Assembly (NCBI RefSeq): GCF_025766255.1
Contig: NW_026516711.1
Coordinates: forward strand, 186,001 to 250,000
DNA: 64,000 nt
Origin: Zychaea mexicana
Taxonomy: Eukaryota; Mucoromycota; Mucoromycetes; Mucorales; Lichtheimiaceae
Direction of reading: 5' to 3'
Shown here: positions 13,211 through 25,068 of the stretch, in pieces
Layout of the letters: each line of letters opens with the position of its first letter
Position numbering within the stretch: the first letter of the stretch is position 1
Program-made: the position numbers and the translations under genes
Notes under the pieces: model-generated
The model's input: only the letters and a program-made list of their open reading frames with translations
Database searches by the model: none
What the model was told of the DNA's origin: nothing

Positions 13211-14640
13211 TGTTACTTGCACAGGAACAGCAGAAAACAATTTTTTTTATTTACTCCAGCTATTTGCAAAACACTCCATGACCGGACAACTATCAGTGAA
13301 ATTTATCCGAATGCGCAACATTGCCGCCGCCTTTGTAACTAATATAATAATGCAGTAGGAGGTTAACCACACACTTATGAGCCAACATAGATATGACATA
13401 TCCTTCAGGACCATATCAACAATCTCTCATACATGGATCACAGATGAGAGTAATTTAATCCCAGCCATTGTATATACAGTGTTCTTTTCTCATAACTACT
13501 CCAGATCCACATATATGATTTGACCCCGGTTGTTACCTGTCAAAGAGCAAGATGATACATTTCAACGCAGACAAAGGTGACACTACATCAAGAAACACAC
13601 TGATTAAGGCAAAGATAACTTTTTACGCTCGGAGACAACATCCATCATCATGGCATCCAAACTACATCTTCCTCATCAGCCTTCCTCATCATGGAAAGAT
13701 CCAGTATTATCCGGCATATTCGCGATTCGTGCATCATTGTAGTATCCAGAAAGAAGTCTAGACAGCACCTCAAACAGTAGATAAAAGGTTGTGAATTCAT
13801 TCGATAAAAAGCATCTCATATCGGTTGATACGGAGGCAGTTACTGAGGACGACGATGCCATATCCGAGCTTTTGTGGTTTGAAAATTTTTCAATGCGTTT
13901 TACTCGAAAAATCGGACAAGGTGACCTCGAAGAACGGCATAAACTATCTAATTGCAATTATTAGAAGTGTTAAGCTCACAAACCTGCGAGCGAGAAGCTG
14001 TATAAAGATAGTAACACAGACTGTGAGTTTACAAAGTGAAGCTAGTATCAACTTCTCCAGGGAAAAAGAAACATGCACTCTTGTTTGTTTCTTCTTCTCC
14101 TTCACTTTCGTGGCCAATCTTTTAATTTCCTTTTCTCGTATATGACCTAATACGTATTTACAGAATGATTTTTTAACTACAAGGTAAAAGAGATAAAGCA
14201 TGTTATATTCAGGGTATATACAAGAAGTAAGGAAGATTATGAATGATCAGATCGATTGTAGGGTACTGGTGCACGGGTGTTACTATAAACTGAATCACTA
14301 CAAACTCATTAGGAGAGCTAAATGGTCAAAATAAGAAGTCTAGGTGAGGCGTCGAGAGACTAATAAAAACTAATAGTATGAGAACTACAGAGAATTACAC
14401 GACATTGGCAGCGCCACTTCGTCAAGCGAGCTAGAGCACATGTTATATTCTTTAAGTTATACAGCTTCAATATAGCTAAACACTTTTTCAAGAGCATCAT
14501 CTGCAGTGGTGACTTTGAAAAATGACTTGAACACATAAAATTCTCGGTGTTACACCTCGTTCGCTCCAACCGTTTGCTATACAACTGACACGGAACAGCT
14601 GTTGAATAATAGAAAATCGCTTCCTTTATTTTTCTGATAG
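13211..14640. other. Degenerate spacer within the transposon tract
   Basis: Short protein-like patches only (for example 13800-13960, an acidic stretch on + containing EDDDAISELLWFENFS). No intact gene. Confidence 0.3.
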
Positions 14641-16080
14641 TTAGATGATTACGAATTTTCCATTGCCAACAGCCTCATTCTACAGGATGATGTGATTGCA
14701 GAAGAGCCTATCAAATATGAAGATGATCTTAAGCAGAGCTTTAAACACTGAAAAAAACGCTTCCAGGAGTTTACAAGTAACAGCACATACAAGGTCATCG
14801 ATCGCAAACGTCTCTTTTTCGAAAAGATCTTGATGGAAGATACTTCGTACCCAATCCCTGCTATAGTGCAGTGCTCTTTCGAAGACACTATCACATGAGC
14901 CAACAGTTACTTGTGTCTATCATGCGCGAGCTAGTAGAAAGCATATACATATATTTTCAGCCACGATTTGACGCTTCTGGTGAATTGTTATTTCCACCAT
15001 AATGCGAAAGGAACTACTGCAGCAATGCGTATGTTGGCTTACGGCGGACCACCAACTGATACTACTGTGGACGAATATTTGTAGATGGGTGCATCGACAG
15101 CCAGAGAATCTTTGTAATACTTCTGCTAGGGACTTACCGAATGTTTTCGTGCTAAATACCTTTGCTCGCCAAACAAGCACAATTTGAAAGAGCTGCTCGC
15201 TATTGGGACAGAGAAGGATTCCTGGATGTCTTGAGTCCATTGCATGCATTGGGAATGGAAGAATTGTCAAAAAGGTTAAGAGGGCATGTACGCTGGAAAA
15301 GACAAGCCCTCTGTCATCCTCGAAGCTGTTGTCTGCTTGCCTCTCACAGTAGTTTGTGGATATGGTATTTGTTATTTTTACAAATTTGTGCTCCCAGCTC
15401 CTGCAATGATATCAAAGTCTTGCATAAGAAGTCTCCTATCTGTGAATACGGAATCCAGCAGGGTCAAATACCATTAGAGAGATACACCATTAAAGCATCA
15501 ATGGTATTGAGTATAAAAAGGGATACTACTTGGCTGACGGTATTTACCCTGTTTGGTCAACTCTGGTGAAGTCTGTTGATCCGGCTCCTCAAGGAAGAAA
15601 AGAGCAAGTTATAATTGCGGAACCAACAGTTTAGGGAATAGTCTTGCTGAAGCATGCAACTTATAAACAAGGGCAGCGACATATGTAAATGTTGTACTTT
15701 CTCAAAGATTAAAATCGGACCACAAGGACATTGGACATGCTTTTAGTGTCCTTTAAAGACCGCCTACCTTGGAATCATTCGCCAGCCTGAACGTATCTGG
15801 AATGTAGCAGTGCTCCCCAATATTATACGAGCATGTATAAAGATCTGCACAATATGATTGTTGAGGACGAGTGGGGAAGACATTCAAGCCACATAGCAAT
15901 TGAGTCTGATTATGATACTTGCAAAGGGTATTATTCTGTCTAGCCATCTTTCTCGCATGGTGATCCTGGCAATAGTTACGTGTATCTCTCCAGCTTAAAG
16001 AGGCCCATGATGAAGAAACCCACAGGCAATGCGCATTGAACTTTATGGAGCATCTATGGCAAGAGTATGACTGCCAATAA
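14641..16080 (+). pseudogene. PIF/Harbinger transposase pseudogene (DDE_4 superfamily)
   Basis: Transposase remnant readable only by switching frame repeatedly. In order: an acidic N-terminus (DDYEFSIANSLILQDD); the segment LFRRHYHMSQQLLVSIMREL near 14875-14930; MLAYGGPPTDTTVDEYL near 15028; MHWEWKNC near 15245; GKDKPSVILEA near 15293; [19 protein letters not shown] near 15515-15575; and a C-terminus reading EAHDEETHRQCALNFMEHLW ending at TAA 16078-16080. The order and motifs match plant and fungal Harbinger transposases. Several stops and frameshifts make it non-functional. Confidence 0.85.
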
Positions 16081-16159
16081 GAAAAGTCGATTTAACATTT
16101 ACTTATGCTCTTTTGAATGATACCGGATAGGGTATATTCTTTATACATTTTCTTCTTCT

Positions 16160-16557
16160 TATTGCTCCTACTTATCCGCTTCGTCCTCGCCAACAGTCCA
16201 CGTTTATTTCTTGGCAAGCCATCGCTTTCCTAGCTTTGTCATATTGGTGGGATTGGTAGCAGTCATCACATTTTCATCTCTCTCTAGATATCGATCAATT
16301 GTTGTGCGGACGCAGCATTTTGCTCCTCTATAGCATAGCAGCAACCTGCCTCATTGCTGCCTCCTCACGTCTCTTCGCCCTCTCCTTCTCTTCTACATCG
16401 TCTCCGTCTTCATGCCGTCGCTTCTTGGCGAGTTCGGCAGCCTGAATTTTCTGGCTAAGAGGGCGCTCTACATTTTCTCCTGTAGGGTCGCACACTTCGT
16501 TGCCACCTTTTTTTGAAAATAAAAGCTTTCCACTTATAGCTCTTGTATCAAACATTA
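16160..16557 (-). pseudogene. Charged coiled-coil fragment opposite the Harbinger pseudogene
   Basis: Reading leftward from 16557, a frame encodes a Lys/Glu/Arg-rich segment (LSQKIQAAELAKKRRHEDGD, EEKERAKRREEAAMRQ) to a stop near 16328. A frame-shifted continuation reads TIDRYLERDENVMTATNPTN and LGKRWLAKK to a stop near 16210. PIF/Harbinger elements often carry a second, DNA-binding ORF, and position and orientation would fit, but no MYB/SANT motif was seen. Function unknown. Confidence 0.35.
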
Positions 16558-16669
16558 TAGCAGTTATACTACTCCATCCTAGAATCTAGCCATTGTTCTG
16601 TGGACGTTTGGCTGAATACTCCTCACTGTTGTATCCAGAGGATCAGTAGGACATCAATTATTAAGTTTC

Positions 16670-16830
16670 GTTAACTCGCCCCTCCGCTTCGCTTCCGGAC
16701 GATGTTAGCCCCTTCGCTTCGCTGCGTGTCACATCTGTCCTTCAAGAGCGAGTTTACTGGGGCTCTGCCCCAGTCCCCGGGTGGGGGGCAATGCCCCCCT
16801 ACCGCCCCCAAGTGTTCTTCAAACAATGCT
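16670..16830. repeat. GC-rich island with perfect triloop hairpins
   Basis: In an AT-rich surround this island has two perfect 7-bp-stem, 3-nt-loop hairpins: CTGGGGC-TCT-GCCCCAG (about 16758-16774) and GGGGGGC-AAT-GCCCCCC (about 16783-16799). Two related CCGCTTCGCTTCCGG and CCCCTTCGCTTCGCTGCG motifs lie just before them. It sits downstream of the Helitron helicase in the Helitron's own direction, where a Helitron 3' hairpin would be expected, but no terminal CTRR was fixed. Confidence 0.7.
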
Positions 16831-17418
16831 GAAATATGTTCTCAAAGTATTCTGCTTAAAAGTGATGTCGAAAACAGTTGTGGAAATTTATTGTTTGGTT
16901 AAAAAACGATGCCGTCACTGCTTTAAAATATGCCCAAAGTTAATACTTCATACACAGTAAGAATATTTGTATTATTTTACCGTGTCAACGCTAATTACCT
17001 GAGTTGATGCATTCCGTACTCTCTGATGATTCATGCCCAACACATCGGCAATCCTCGCAAATAATGAGGTGGTCGTGCAATTCGATGTACACCTCGCAAC
17101 AGGTTAGAATCTTCAAAGGTGGAATTCTCTTGCTCTTGAAATGGGTCTTGGACATTTTGCTGAGATAGAAAACTTTGGACTTCATGAAAGATGCGATGGT
17201 TACACGTTCAACCAAGCTCGCTCTACTTACTTAAAGCAAAGACCGAAACCCTATTCTTTGTTACAATCTGATGCTTTCGCTAATATGATATTGATGATCA
17301 TATTTGCATCCCCCCAACACCTGCTCTAAACCCAAACCCCTACCTAATTATATTGTATTTTAGAATCAAAAAACAGGGCGACAGATGATGCTTGACAGTG
17401 GAATAGAAAGAAATAGAT
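16831..17418. other. Spacer, no gene seen
   Basis: No coding or RNA feature recognised. It possibly contains the 3' untranslated part of the Helitron remnant on the minus strand. Confidence 0.3.
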
Positions 17419-17466
17419 GGATAATAATAATAATGGATAATAATAATAATGGATAATAATAATAAT
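17419..17466. repeat. Three tandem copies of a 16-bp AT-rich unit
   Basis: Three exact, contiguous 16-bp copies of GG followed by (ATA/ATAATA)-type triplets at 17419-17434, 17435-17450 and 17451-17466, then a diverged GGAAAT. A minisatellite just after the Helitron coding region. Confidence 0.9.
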
Positions 17467-17544
17467 GGAAATAACAGAAGAAAAAAGAAATGTATACAGT
17501 GATGATGGTGGTAGTAGTGAGGATGGGTAGAGCAGCGTAAAGTT

Positions 17545-20500
17545 TTACTCGTCGGTGCTAGTGTGTTGTGTGTGTTGTGTGTGTTGTGATGGTTGTGTGT
17601 GTTGTGGTTGCGGTTGTTGAGGAGGAGGAGGATTTAGGAGCACCTCATGGTAGACGATGTTGGTGGTGGAAGCTGTGTTAAGGTCGGTAAATTTTGGAGG
17701 TCGATGGCAATGCGGATATTGTTGGGATTGATGGCGGGGGAAAGTGCAACATACAGTTGACCATGCGCAAAGACAGGCTTCAGAAGGCGAATGCCAACAT
17801 GCTCGAGTGTTTGGCCTTGCGCTTTGTGAATGGTCATTGCGAAGGCCGGGTGGACAGGAAATTGACGGCGGCAAAGGATAAAAGGATATTCTCCCTCAGA
17901 CGTACAAATATTAATGCGAGGGAGATAATGCACCTGCCCTGCATGCCCTTGGTCATTCCGCTTAACAGCAATGCAATGGTCGAGAAGGCGGGTAACAAAA
18001 AGTTTTGTGCCATTGCACAGACCTGCATCCGGGTTGATGTTGCGCAAAAGCACCAATGGCATACCCACCTTGAGCTGCAAAGAATGGGATGGGATACCAC
18101 TGGCACTCAAACTATTCAAGAATTCGACGGGATAGTTTGCTCGGGCGTAGTCCGGATCATCATCATCAATAATGCGGTCGGAAGAGGTGTACTCTCGGCC
18201 TTCACCAGGGAAAAGTGTGTATCCAGCCTCGTTGATATCGTCGACGTCAACATTCTTTGCTGCCAAAATAGCGCGACCATGATAATGCTCTGGTTGGGGG
18301 TCGAAAGAGCGTATCGCTGGATATACGGCATCAATGAGTGGCATAATGTCATTTGCATCCATGCGCCATCGTTCAGGAATTTGGACAGCTTCAGTGTAAG
18401 GCGGTTGCCCATTACCAATTGCTAAAAGGGTATCAGCAAATGCGGCGGCATCAGGGCCAGCCTGACGCACGCGCATATTGGTGGTAAGATGCAAGACTTG
18501 AACGTGACGCTGCCAGAACGAGGTTGCGCGGATAGTCTCGCCTACTATCTCTGACCGAGTACCCCTCTTTACCACAGGAAGCACTTGTCGGAAGTCACCA
18601 CCAAATACCACGACCTTGCCACCAAAAGGGATTTGTCCATATACTGGATCAATAGCACCCATGATGTCACGCAGTGACCGGTCAACAGCTTCAAAGTTGT
18701 GCTTGCTGTACATGACAGCCTCATCCCAAATAATGAGAGAGGCTTGCTGTATAAGATATGCGTGGGGACCAACAAGGCGAAGATTGCATGTAGTATCGGC
18801 ATCACCGTTCAAAGGGATCTTATAACGACTGTGCGCGGTACGGCCACCAGGAAGCAAGATTACAGCAATACCAGACGTAGCAACAGGTAGTGCAATTTCA
18901 CCACGCGAGCGGACACGACTCAGCAGTGTCTTAAACAGCTGGGATTTGCCGGTACCTCCAGCTCCGTTGACAAAGAAGACACGGGAGTAATAATGGGGGG
19001 CGAGGACGTCCATTGCATCGGTGATGACTTCATATGCAGCTCGTTGCTCTTCGTTGAGTGTTGGCAATAACGTCTCAAGGACGCGAGACTGCTCATTGAC
19101 ATCAAATTCACGGCCTTCAAGGATTGCCAGACCTTGAAGTCGTGGTAGGAGATCCAGCTCGGTGACGAAGGTCTGCGGCAACGACGGAAACTCGGAAAGA
19201 TGATGGCCGGTGACCTGCAGCCGGGTTTCGATGTCGCCAAGTGCACGCTGGTAAATCTGCTCGAGCTGCTGCTCGGACAACTCAGCTTCATTGGGCAGAG
19301 AGAGCGTCCTGCGCATCTCAAAGAAGTAGTCGTCTGCCATTCGCTCGCGATATGTGGTCCACAGTGATGCTGGGTCAGAGGGAGAGCAATTTGTCAGAAT
19401 ATAGACAAAAAGCTGTCTAATTGCTGCAGCTGATGGGGCAACCTGGACAACCTCAGCCATACAGCGATCCCATTCCTCGTCGGACTCCAGAAGGCCACGG
19501 GCAACAGCAGCTTCCTGGAACGTCGCATATGTTGTTCCCTCATACTGCCTCAGAGAAACAAAACCAGTGGGAGCACGGACAGACAGCAGAAGGAGGCGAA
19601 GGCAATATAATTCCATGTTCGAGAGGGAGGCATGGAATATACGCGTAACAACATTTTGGACGGGAGGGTTGGTGCGAGGGTTCCAAGGCGATTTCTGTTG
19701 TCCCAGGTGTAGTGCCGAGGGATATCTGAGTAAAGATACTCTTCTGTTGCACGATTTTCGTCGTAAAGGCGGAAAAAGGCAAGAAGCTTCGTGCCGGATT
19801 CTGCCGCGTCACGCGCTGCTCGAACTTCTTGTGGTGTCATATCGTCACGTAGATTGACAATCTGTTCGCCAGGTAAGTGAAGGTCCAAACGTACGACTGT
19901 TGGATAGTGCATATGCACATCAAACTCGAACGTACGATGGATAGCCTCGCACGGACCAATGTATCGAGCGTTTTGGAATTGCTCTACTTCATTGACCGGC
20001 TCGGCAGCGGCATTATCGGTGGTGGTGGTGGCGGCGACGCGTGTTGTTTCTATTTGCGCTCGGTCGGTGCCCTTCGTGATGTATTTGCACAAATATTTTA
20101 GGGCGCGGTTAGATGTGCAAATCTCAACGTTGATGTGTGCATCGTATTTTTGACTAAGATAGGGGTTATACGGCACAACATGTCGGTTGTCGGCGAAAAA
20201 GTTGGATGCGGGGAAGTGGTGGCGGTTACGTTGGTTTTCACGGCGTCGATAGATTGGATAACCATCTCGATTGACGTGTGTTTCGTTGTTGTATGGTTTT
20301 GGATAGCCTTGCGAGCAACGATTATCCTTCATACATACAGCGGTTGTGCCTGGACCACATGGGCCGTGTATCATGCACGATGTCACTGTGTGATACAGCT
20401 GTGGCTGTGTTGCAGGATCAGGCAACTCAGCAGACACAACTGGTCATAGTCGGTGGGATTGCGTGGTTGGTCTTGTTGCTCCAAAATATCGTGGCAACTC

Positions 20501-20850
20501 GGTAAGTTTGAGGTGGAAAACGCGAGTTGCGATATCTGGACGGTCGTATGCTTGCTGACCAGGAAGAAGCTCCGCGACGATTTCAGGCCATCTTGGGTTG
20601 CAAGTAAGCGTAATGAAAAGCGTCGGGTTTCTTCGCTGGCGGACGATTGCCAATCCATCTTGAAGCATCTGCTTCATGTAGCGCGGACTACCCGTAAACG
20701 ATGCCAGCAAAATAACTGCACGACCAATCTGCCTGGGATCCGTATTGTCACCGACGCCACTATACAGCTCAGCACGTATCGTTCTTTGGTGGGTGAGGAT
20801 GAAGTTTAGGCGGGAGAATTCGATGCGTGCATAGTTCGAAAGGGAAAAAA
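17545..20850 (-). pseudogene. Helitron Rep-helicase, broken (HUH segment deleted)
   Basis: Rolling-circle transposon protein remnant. Reading leftward: the Rep N-part (ILLASFTGSPRYMKQML, FITLTCNPRWPEI) near 20850-20590, then PDPATQPQLYHTVTSCMIHG near 20430-20370, then ALKYLCKYITKGTDRAQ. The PIF1-type helicase follows, with Walker A GAGGTGKSQLFKTLL, Walker B IIWDEAVM and a C-terminal AMTIHKAQGQTLEHV. Breaks: the segment that normally holds the HUH metal-binding motif is absent between about 20480 and 20440, and frameshifts occur near 20435, 19695 and 17700. The last restores a tail reading TNIVYHEVLLNPPPP. The N-terminus is truncated near 20850. Not autonomous. Confidence 0.92.
17561..17612. 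repeat. TGTGTTGTG minisatellite in Helitron C-terminus
   Basis: Short repeats of TGTGTTGTG-type units. On the minus strand they encode repeated His-Thr-Gln in the extreme tail of the Helitron protein. Confidence 0.7.
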
Positions 20851-21184
20851 GAATATTATGATGACATATGCGAATACTGTTTATTTTATAATAACTTTAT
20901 ATGAAGGGCAAAGTATGAAGATAAGGGGAAGCGCTAAGGCCTAACGGTGCAAAGTATATAGGATTTAATAAATAAGGATACCTGAAGACCAAAGATAACT
21001 TAGACTTTAGAGTAAAAGGAAGAACAAAATAGGGAAGGCCGTTAAAAAAGGAAACAGGAAGAAGTGTAAAAAGTAAGTGAGCAGTTTAGCAATAGGAGCA
21101 AAAAAAATGAACGAGACAAATCAAATAGGAACGACAAAGATCGGAAAGTGATAAAAAAAAGGGATAAAGGTGGTGGAAATTTTT
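20851..21184. other. AT-rich junction between Helitron and hAT remnants
   Basis: 334 bp of purine-rich, A/T-rich sequence. No gene. The Helitron reading frame stops abruptly here, so this marks a truncation or insertion boundary. Confidence 0.3.
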
Positions 21185-23175
21185 TTAGTCAGTTGTTATT
21201 TTTGACCAAGCCTTTACCAAAACGCTTTCTAGTAATGCTTCCGGCAATAATCTGTTTCGTTCAGATGGCACGAATCCTTTGACATCCGAAAACAAGCGCT
21301 CGCAAGATGTTGACGTTGCAGGGATGGCGAGAAACTTGCGTGCCATTTTTGCTAACTGCACATACGTTGTGCTTGTGTGTTGCCAGTACTCCAATTCGTA
21401 GCTTACTGGTCGTCTATTATCGTCACCTTCGGCAAGTGCTGTCTGTGGCTCGCTTACATATGCTGTCAACTCATCTTGGATTCTTTGCCTCTTGGGACGG
21501 TAGCGATTGCGACGTATCTCCTCAGGTGACAGTGCTCCAGCCTCACAGTCAGTGGTGCCACTCACAGTCTTGAACGTGCTCCATTCTGCTTCGACACTCA
21601 TTCTAGCTGTCTCTTTAAATTCTGGCTCCCATTCCCGTTCATCCCAGTAAGCATACTTCAGGCACGGGTCCATTGCTGTGGCGACGGCATATACGGTGGA
21701 CGAATCGGTTCTTGCATAATACATTTCAAGCTTTGCTTGGGCCTGTCTTGCTGCGTCACGCAGGATTTGCAGATTTGACGTGTCGTCTTGGAAGTCTTCG
21801 AGATCGTCAATGAGCACGTTGTATGCGAAGATTACTTTGTTGATAGATGGGTAACTATTGACAGACCATGTTGCTTAATACATTGCTGTATGTGATGCTT
21901 TTACAGCGTGTTATATTTTCCACAATAACTTACTGTGATGTTGATAGCTCTTCTGTCATAATTTTTAGACTATCCAGTAATGCTATGACCTTTTTCATAT
22001 ATGGCTCGTCTTGGGGATCCAACCGATATATCGACAACTCGCTAAAGGAGTCGTAGGTTGCATTATACGCGTCCTTCAACCTCAATCCCCGTACCAGTAT
22101 ATCATAAGTGGAGTTCCATCGTGTGCGCACATCCAATTGTAGCTCGAGCTGCTCGCCATACTTCATAGAACAATATTCACGATATTGTTTTCAGTACTTG
22201 GTAGTGGACATCCTTATAACATAGTAAATTTAAGTTAATATTTGTGTAAGCGGGCTTGACCATTTATGCCAGTGATTTATACCCTACCTGATTTTGTTTA
22301 TTCCTACTCGTAACTTGGACACCACGTTGCTAATATCTTGATCAGCCGCGATATCTGATTCAACAACATTATCGAGCAACGGCTGTGAACGCAACCCATC
22401 TTTGATCAGTACTTGCGTAACCAAATTGACGACGTGACCAATACACGGGATAAGGTGTTTGGCTGCCTGGAAATGGAATGCGCGACGACTCTCCCCTCTT
22501 CTTGTCTCAGCACGCCTAGCTCTTTAGCCATGGATAGGTTGTTGGAAGCATTGTCGGCGGTAATAGTAAACAGGAGATAAGTAATGTCGAAATCGTCGAG
22601 CACTCTTAGGAAATGATCAGCAATGTCGTGGCTGACTTACAGCGGTTTCGATTAGAAACCAGCGTCAAGAAGTATTGGTCAGGTTGCTGAGCGGATCTAT
22701 CATTTATCTGGTTTTTCTTTTCATCGTCACAGACCCTGGTCGTGTATAAATAGCTGTAGAAAACAAGTGAAGGATAGATCATTGATTCTTTTTGAATTAA
22801 ACAGCAATCTCGAAGACTTCTAGTCCCTTTCTATTGTTGAACACCACAAGCAAGAGCTTCTCTAGAATGGCGTTCATCTGGATACTGGAGACCGGCTAAA
22901 ACCTCCTGCTGCACCCAGTACTCGTCAATGAAATGAGCGGTAATACCAAGGAAAACATACCCCCACTCTGAGGTCTAGGCGTCTACGGAAAAAGAGAGAC
23001 ATTGTTGTGCTTGCAAATAGGATATGATGCACGCCTTCTCGACTCGATATAACTAAGTGATGTCGCTCTTGATGGTATTGGCAATAATCGGCGCGACAAC
23101 ATCAAACGACGGTGCAGCTTGAGTGAGCTGGATGAACTTGCGAAATTCTTCATTTTCCACCATCGTGTATCTAGA
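21185..23175 (-). pseudogene. hAT-family transposase, broken
   Basis: Reading leftward: MVENEEFRKFIQL near 23163; CLSFSVDA-stop-TSEWGYVFLGITAHF near 23010-22940; FTITADNASNNLSMAKEL near 22570-22515; DQDISNVVSKLRVGINKI near 22345-22290; LQLDVRTRWNSTYDILVRGL near 22135; and the intact C-terminal dimerisation part (LEYWQHTSTTYVQLAKMARKFLAIPATSTSCERLFS) ending at 21185. Introns fit at 21855-21933 (restoring HYPSINKVIFAYN) and about 22221-22283. Stops in the first catalytic block (a Trp codon reads TAG), an in-frame TGA before the RTRWNST block and several frameshifts inactivate it. Confidence 0.9.
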
Positions 23176-23437
23176 CTTTGTACTGATGATAAAACGTGCT
23201 TATTGCTCCCGCCATACTTCTCGAGTACTTTAGGTTGTAAAGCTTAGTACAATCATACTTACACATAGCTGTGTATACGACAATTCTGCCTGCTGTATGA
23301 TTTTCTACCAGCAAAAATCACTCATTATTCTATGATAAATTAGAAAAGCAGCATAAAAAATCATTTTTTATTTATCACGTGACTAGCAGCACAAAAGCGC
23401 TAATATAAGTGTACACATAATGTGTCAATCGTTGTGG
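23176..23437. other. AT-rich spacer upstream of tRNA
   Basis: No coding feature. It would contain the 5' end of the hAT element on the minus strand; no terminal inverted repeat was identified. Confidence 0.3.
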
Positions 23438-23511
23438 GCCCGGGTGTCGGAATTGGATAACGAGTTCGTCTCCTAAACGAAAGATTCCGGGTTCGAGTCC
23501 CGGCTCGGGTG
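23438..23511 (+). tRNA. tRNA-Arg (anticodon CCT)
   Basis: Folds as a complete 74-nt cloverleaf. The acceptor stem pairs GCCCGGG with CTCGGGT, with G-U wobbles. The D arm has stem TCG/CGA and conserved GG in the loop. The anticodon stem TTCGT/ACGAA carries loop CTCCTAA, giving anticodon CCT at 23472-23474 (reads AGG). The variable loop is 5 nt. The T arm CCGGG/CCCGG has loop TTCGAGT. The discriminator base is G. No intron. Internal A and B box sequences for RNA polymerase III lie in the D and T arms. It appears intact although set between transposon remnants. Confidence 0.95.
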
Positions 23512-23564
23512 TAAAATTAAAAGGTGGTTTTGCTACGTTAGATTTTGGAGTGTATGTTATCAAA

Positions 23565-23864
23565 TGTCGAATCCTTTTGGCGGATGTCGTAGCCAGATTT
23601 GGCCGGTCTTTCCTTTTTCCTTTTGTGACACCTGTCCATCATTTGAACACGTAGTCGCTTCTCGTTAACACACGATTGTCAAGACACGTAGTTGTCCATT
23701 GCTTGAACACGTATTAGTCTCTCATCACAACACATAGCCATCATAGCATATATAGTAACAATAGAAAACATATAAATATCCCCTTCATCATCAAAAAATA
23801 AACATCATCTTTGTGATCTCTCTTTCTATTGGCTACGGTACTTATCCGCCAAAAGGACTCGACA
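23565..23864. mobile_element. 300-bp element with TG...CA inverted ends (MITE or solo LTR)
   Basis: The left arm 23565-23594 and the right arm 23831-23864 are imperfect inverted repeats. Both begin TGTCGA(A/G)TCCTTTTGGCGGAT and end GTAGCC when the right arm is read on the minus strand. The element starts TG and ends CA and is about 300 bp, which fits a solo LTR as well as a MITE. Two diverged 41-bp direct repeats with a TTGAACACGTA core lie inside at about 23633-23673 and 23693-23733. No target-site duplication was recognised. It begins 53 bp after the tRNA. Confidence 0.6.
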
Positions 23865-25068
23865 CGGAAATACCGTATCCAGGGGATAAGAAAAGGAGGG
23901 TAATAAAGAGTGTGTAGGTGGTAAGATGATTATCTTTATTTTAATTGTTGATCCAAGGTACTTTTTATACCTTTTGATCAACTTAGACGAGCCAATAATA
24001 CTATATAGAATTTTTGGTATCATTGAAATGACTATAAATGTGAAAACGTTTGCTGAGTACTCGTGGAAGGAGCCAAGAGGATTGGTGCTATGCGGTTTCA
24101 ATGAAGTATTACTGCGATTGGTGTAGTAAGCTGTTGAAGCACAAAGGACGTTTGTTGTTGTTTTCTTGGTAAAAAGAATGGCTGTCATCCATTGTTGTTA
24201 TTTTTTGGGTTATTACATAGTGTCGCCTAACCTGTTGCCGTCGAAGTGGTACTATTTGATATACTGCATTCTACTCTATAAGGCGTATTGAAGAAAGTGG
24301 TATCTCACAGTGGTGCAATTTTTTTATTGAGTGAACATTCATAAGAGACAATGCTTGAAAAGGTTAATTGTATGCTGTTAATTACAAGCACATGATTAAG
24401 CAAAACGTTTGCAGAGTAAAGGGCAATTATGGACAGTTCAAGAACCCATGCCTTTTTCTCAAACAGTGTGCGGTAACTTGGGCGAGCGTAGTGACGAAAT
24501 GAGAATAAAACTCATACTTCTTGCGGTTTCCGACCTGCTGTGTACCTGCCAGCTGGGAATTGCTGTAGAATCGGCAAGCACACACACATACATCGTAGAT
24601 ACATTAGCTTGTTGTTTAGTCGTTTAAATGCTTAATCTTCAGCGCCTGTAAAAAATGGGAAAATTAAAAGTGGAAGTTCTTCGTTTTATAGCTTTTAATA
24701 TAATTGATTGTACATACTCGTTCCTTCTTAGAAGGTTTTCTTTGAATGATATGATTGCGATGCTTCCTCAGGCTCATAAAACAGATAGTCAAGATGAGCA
24801 TTATGGCTTTTAGAAGCAAAAAAAAGAAAGACATTGGTCTCCATCGGCTTGACTACTTTTCATGATTCAACAGTATATCATGAAGTTTCCATATACTACT
24901 ATTTGAAATACTGGCTCATTGTTTTATTCTACAGTACGGCTCAGTCGAGCCCCCAGATGCATTTTTAGCTTTCTCAGTAGAGCTGTTTCTAATTTCTGGA
25001 TAGTATGTTCCTAAGTAGCTACATACGTTCAGCAATTAGCGAAAAAGTTTAAGGATGATCGTCCTAAA
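23865..25068. other. Intergenic, decayed; one protein-like patch
   Basis: Mostly non-coding. A + strand patch at about 24409-24627 reads KGQLWTVQEPMPFSQTVCGN and GERSDEMRIKLILLAVSDLL, compositionally protein-like but unrecognised and without a start or flanking exons. Likely a transposon or gene fragment. Confidence 0.3.

Noticed and set aside
17694..18425. 243-codon + strand open frame
   Set aside because: Lies antisense to the Helitron helicase, whose Walker and C-terminal motifs define the true strand.
23375..23563. Minus-strand 62-codon open frame
   Set aside because: It runs antisense through the tRNA-Arg gene; its GLEPGIFRLGDE-type peptide is the familiar artefact of translating tRNA T-arm and anticodon regions.
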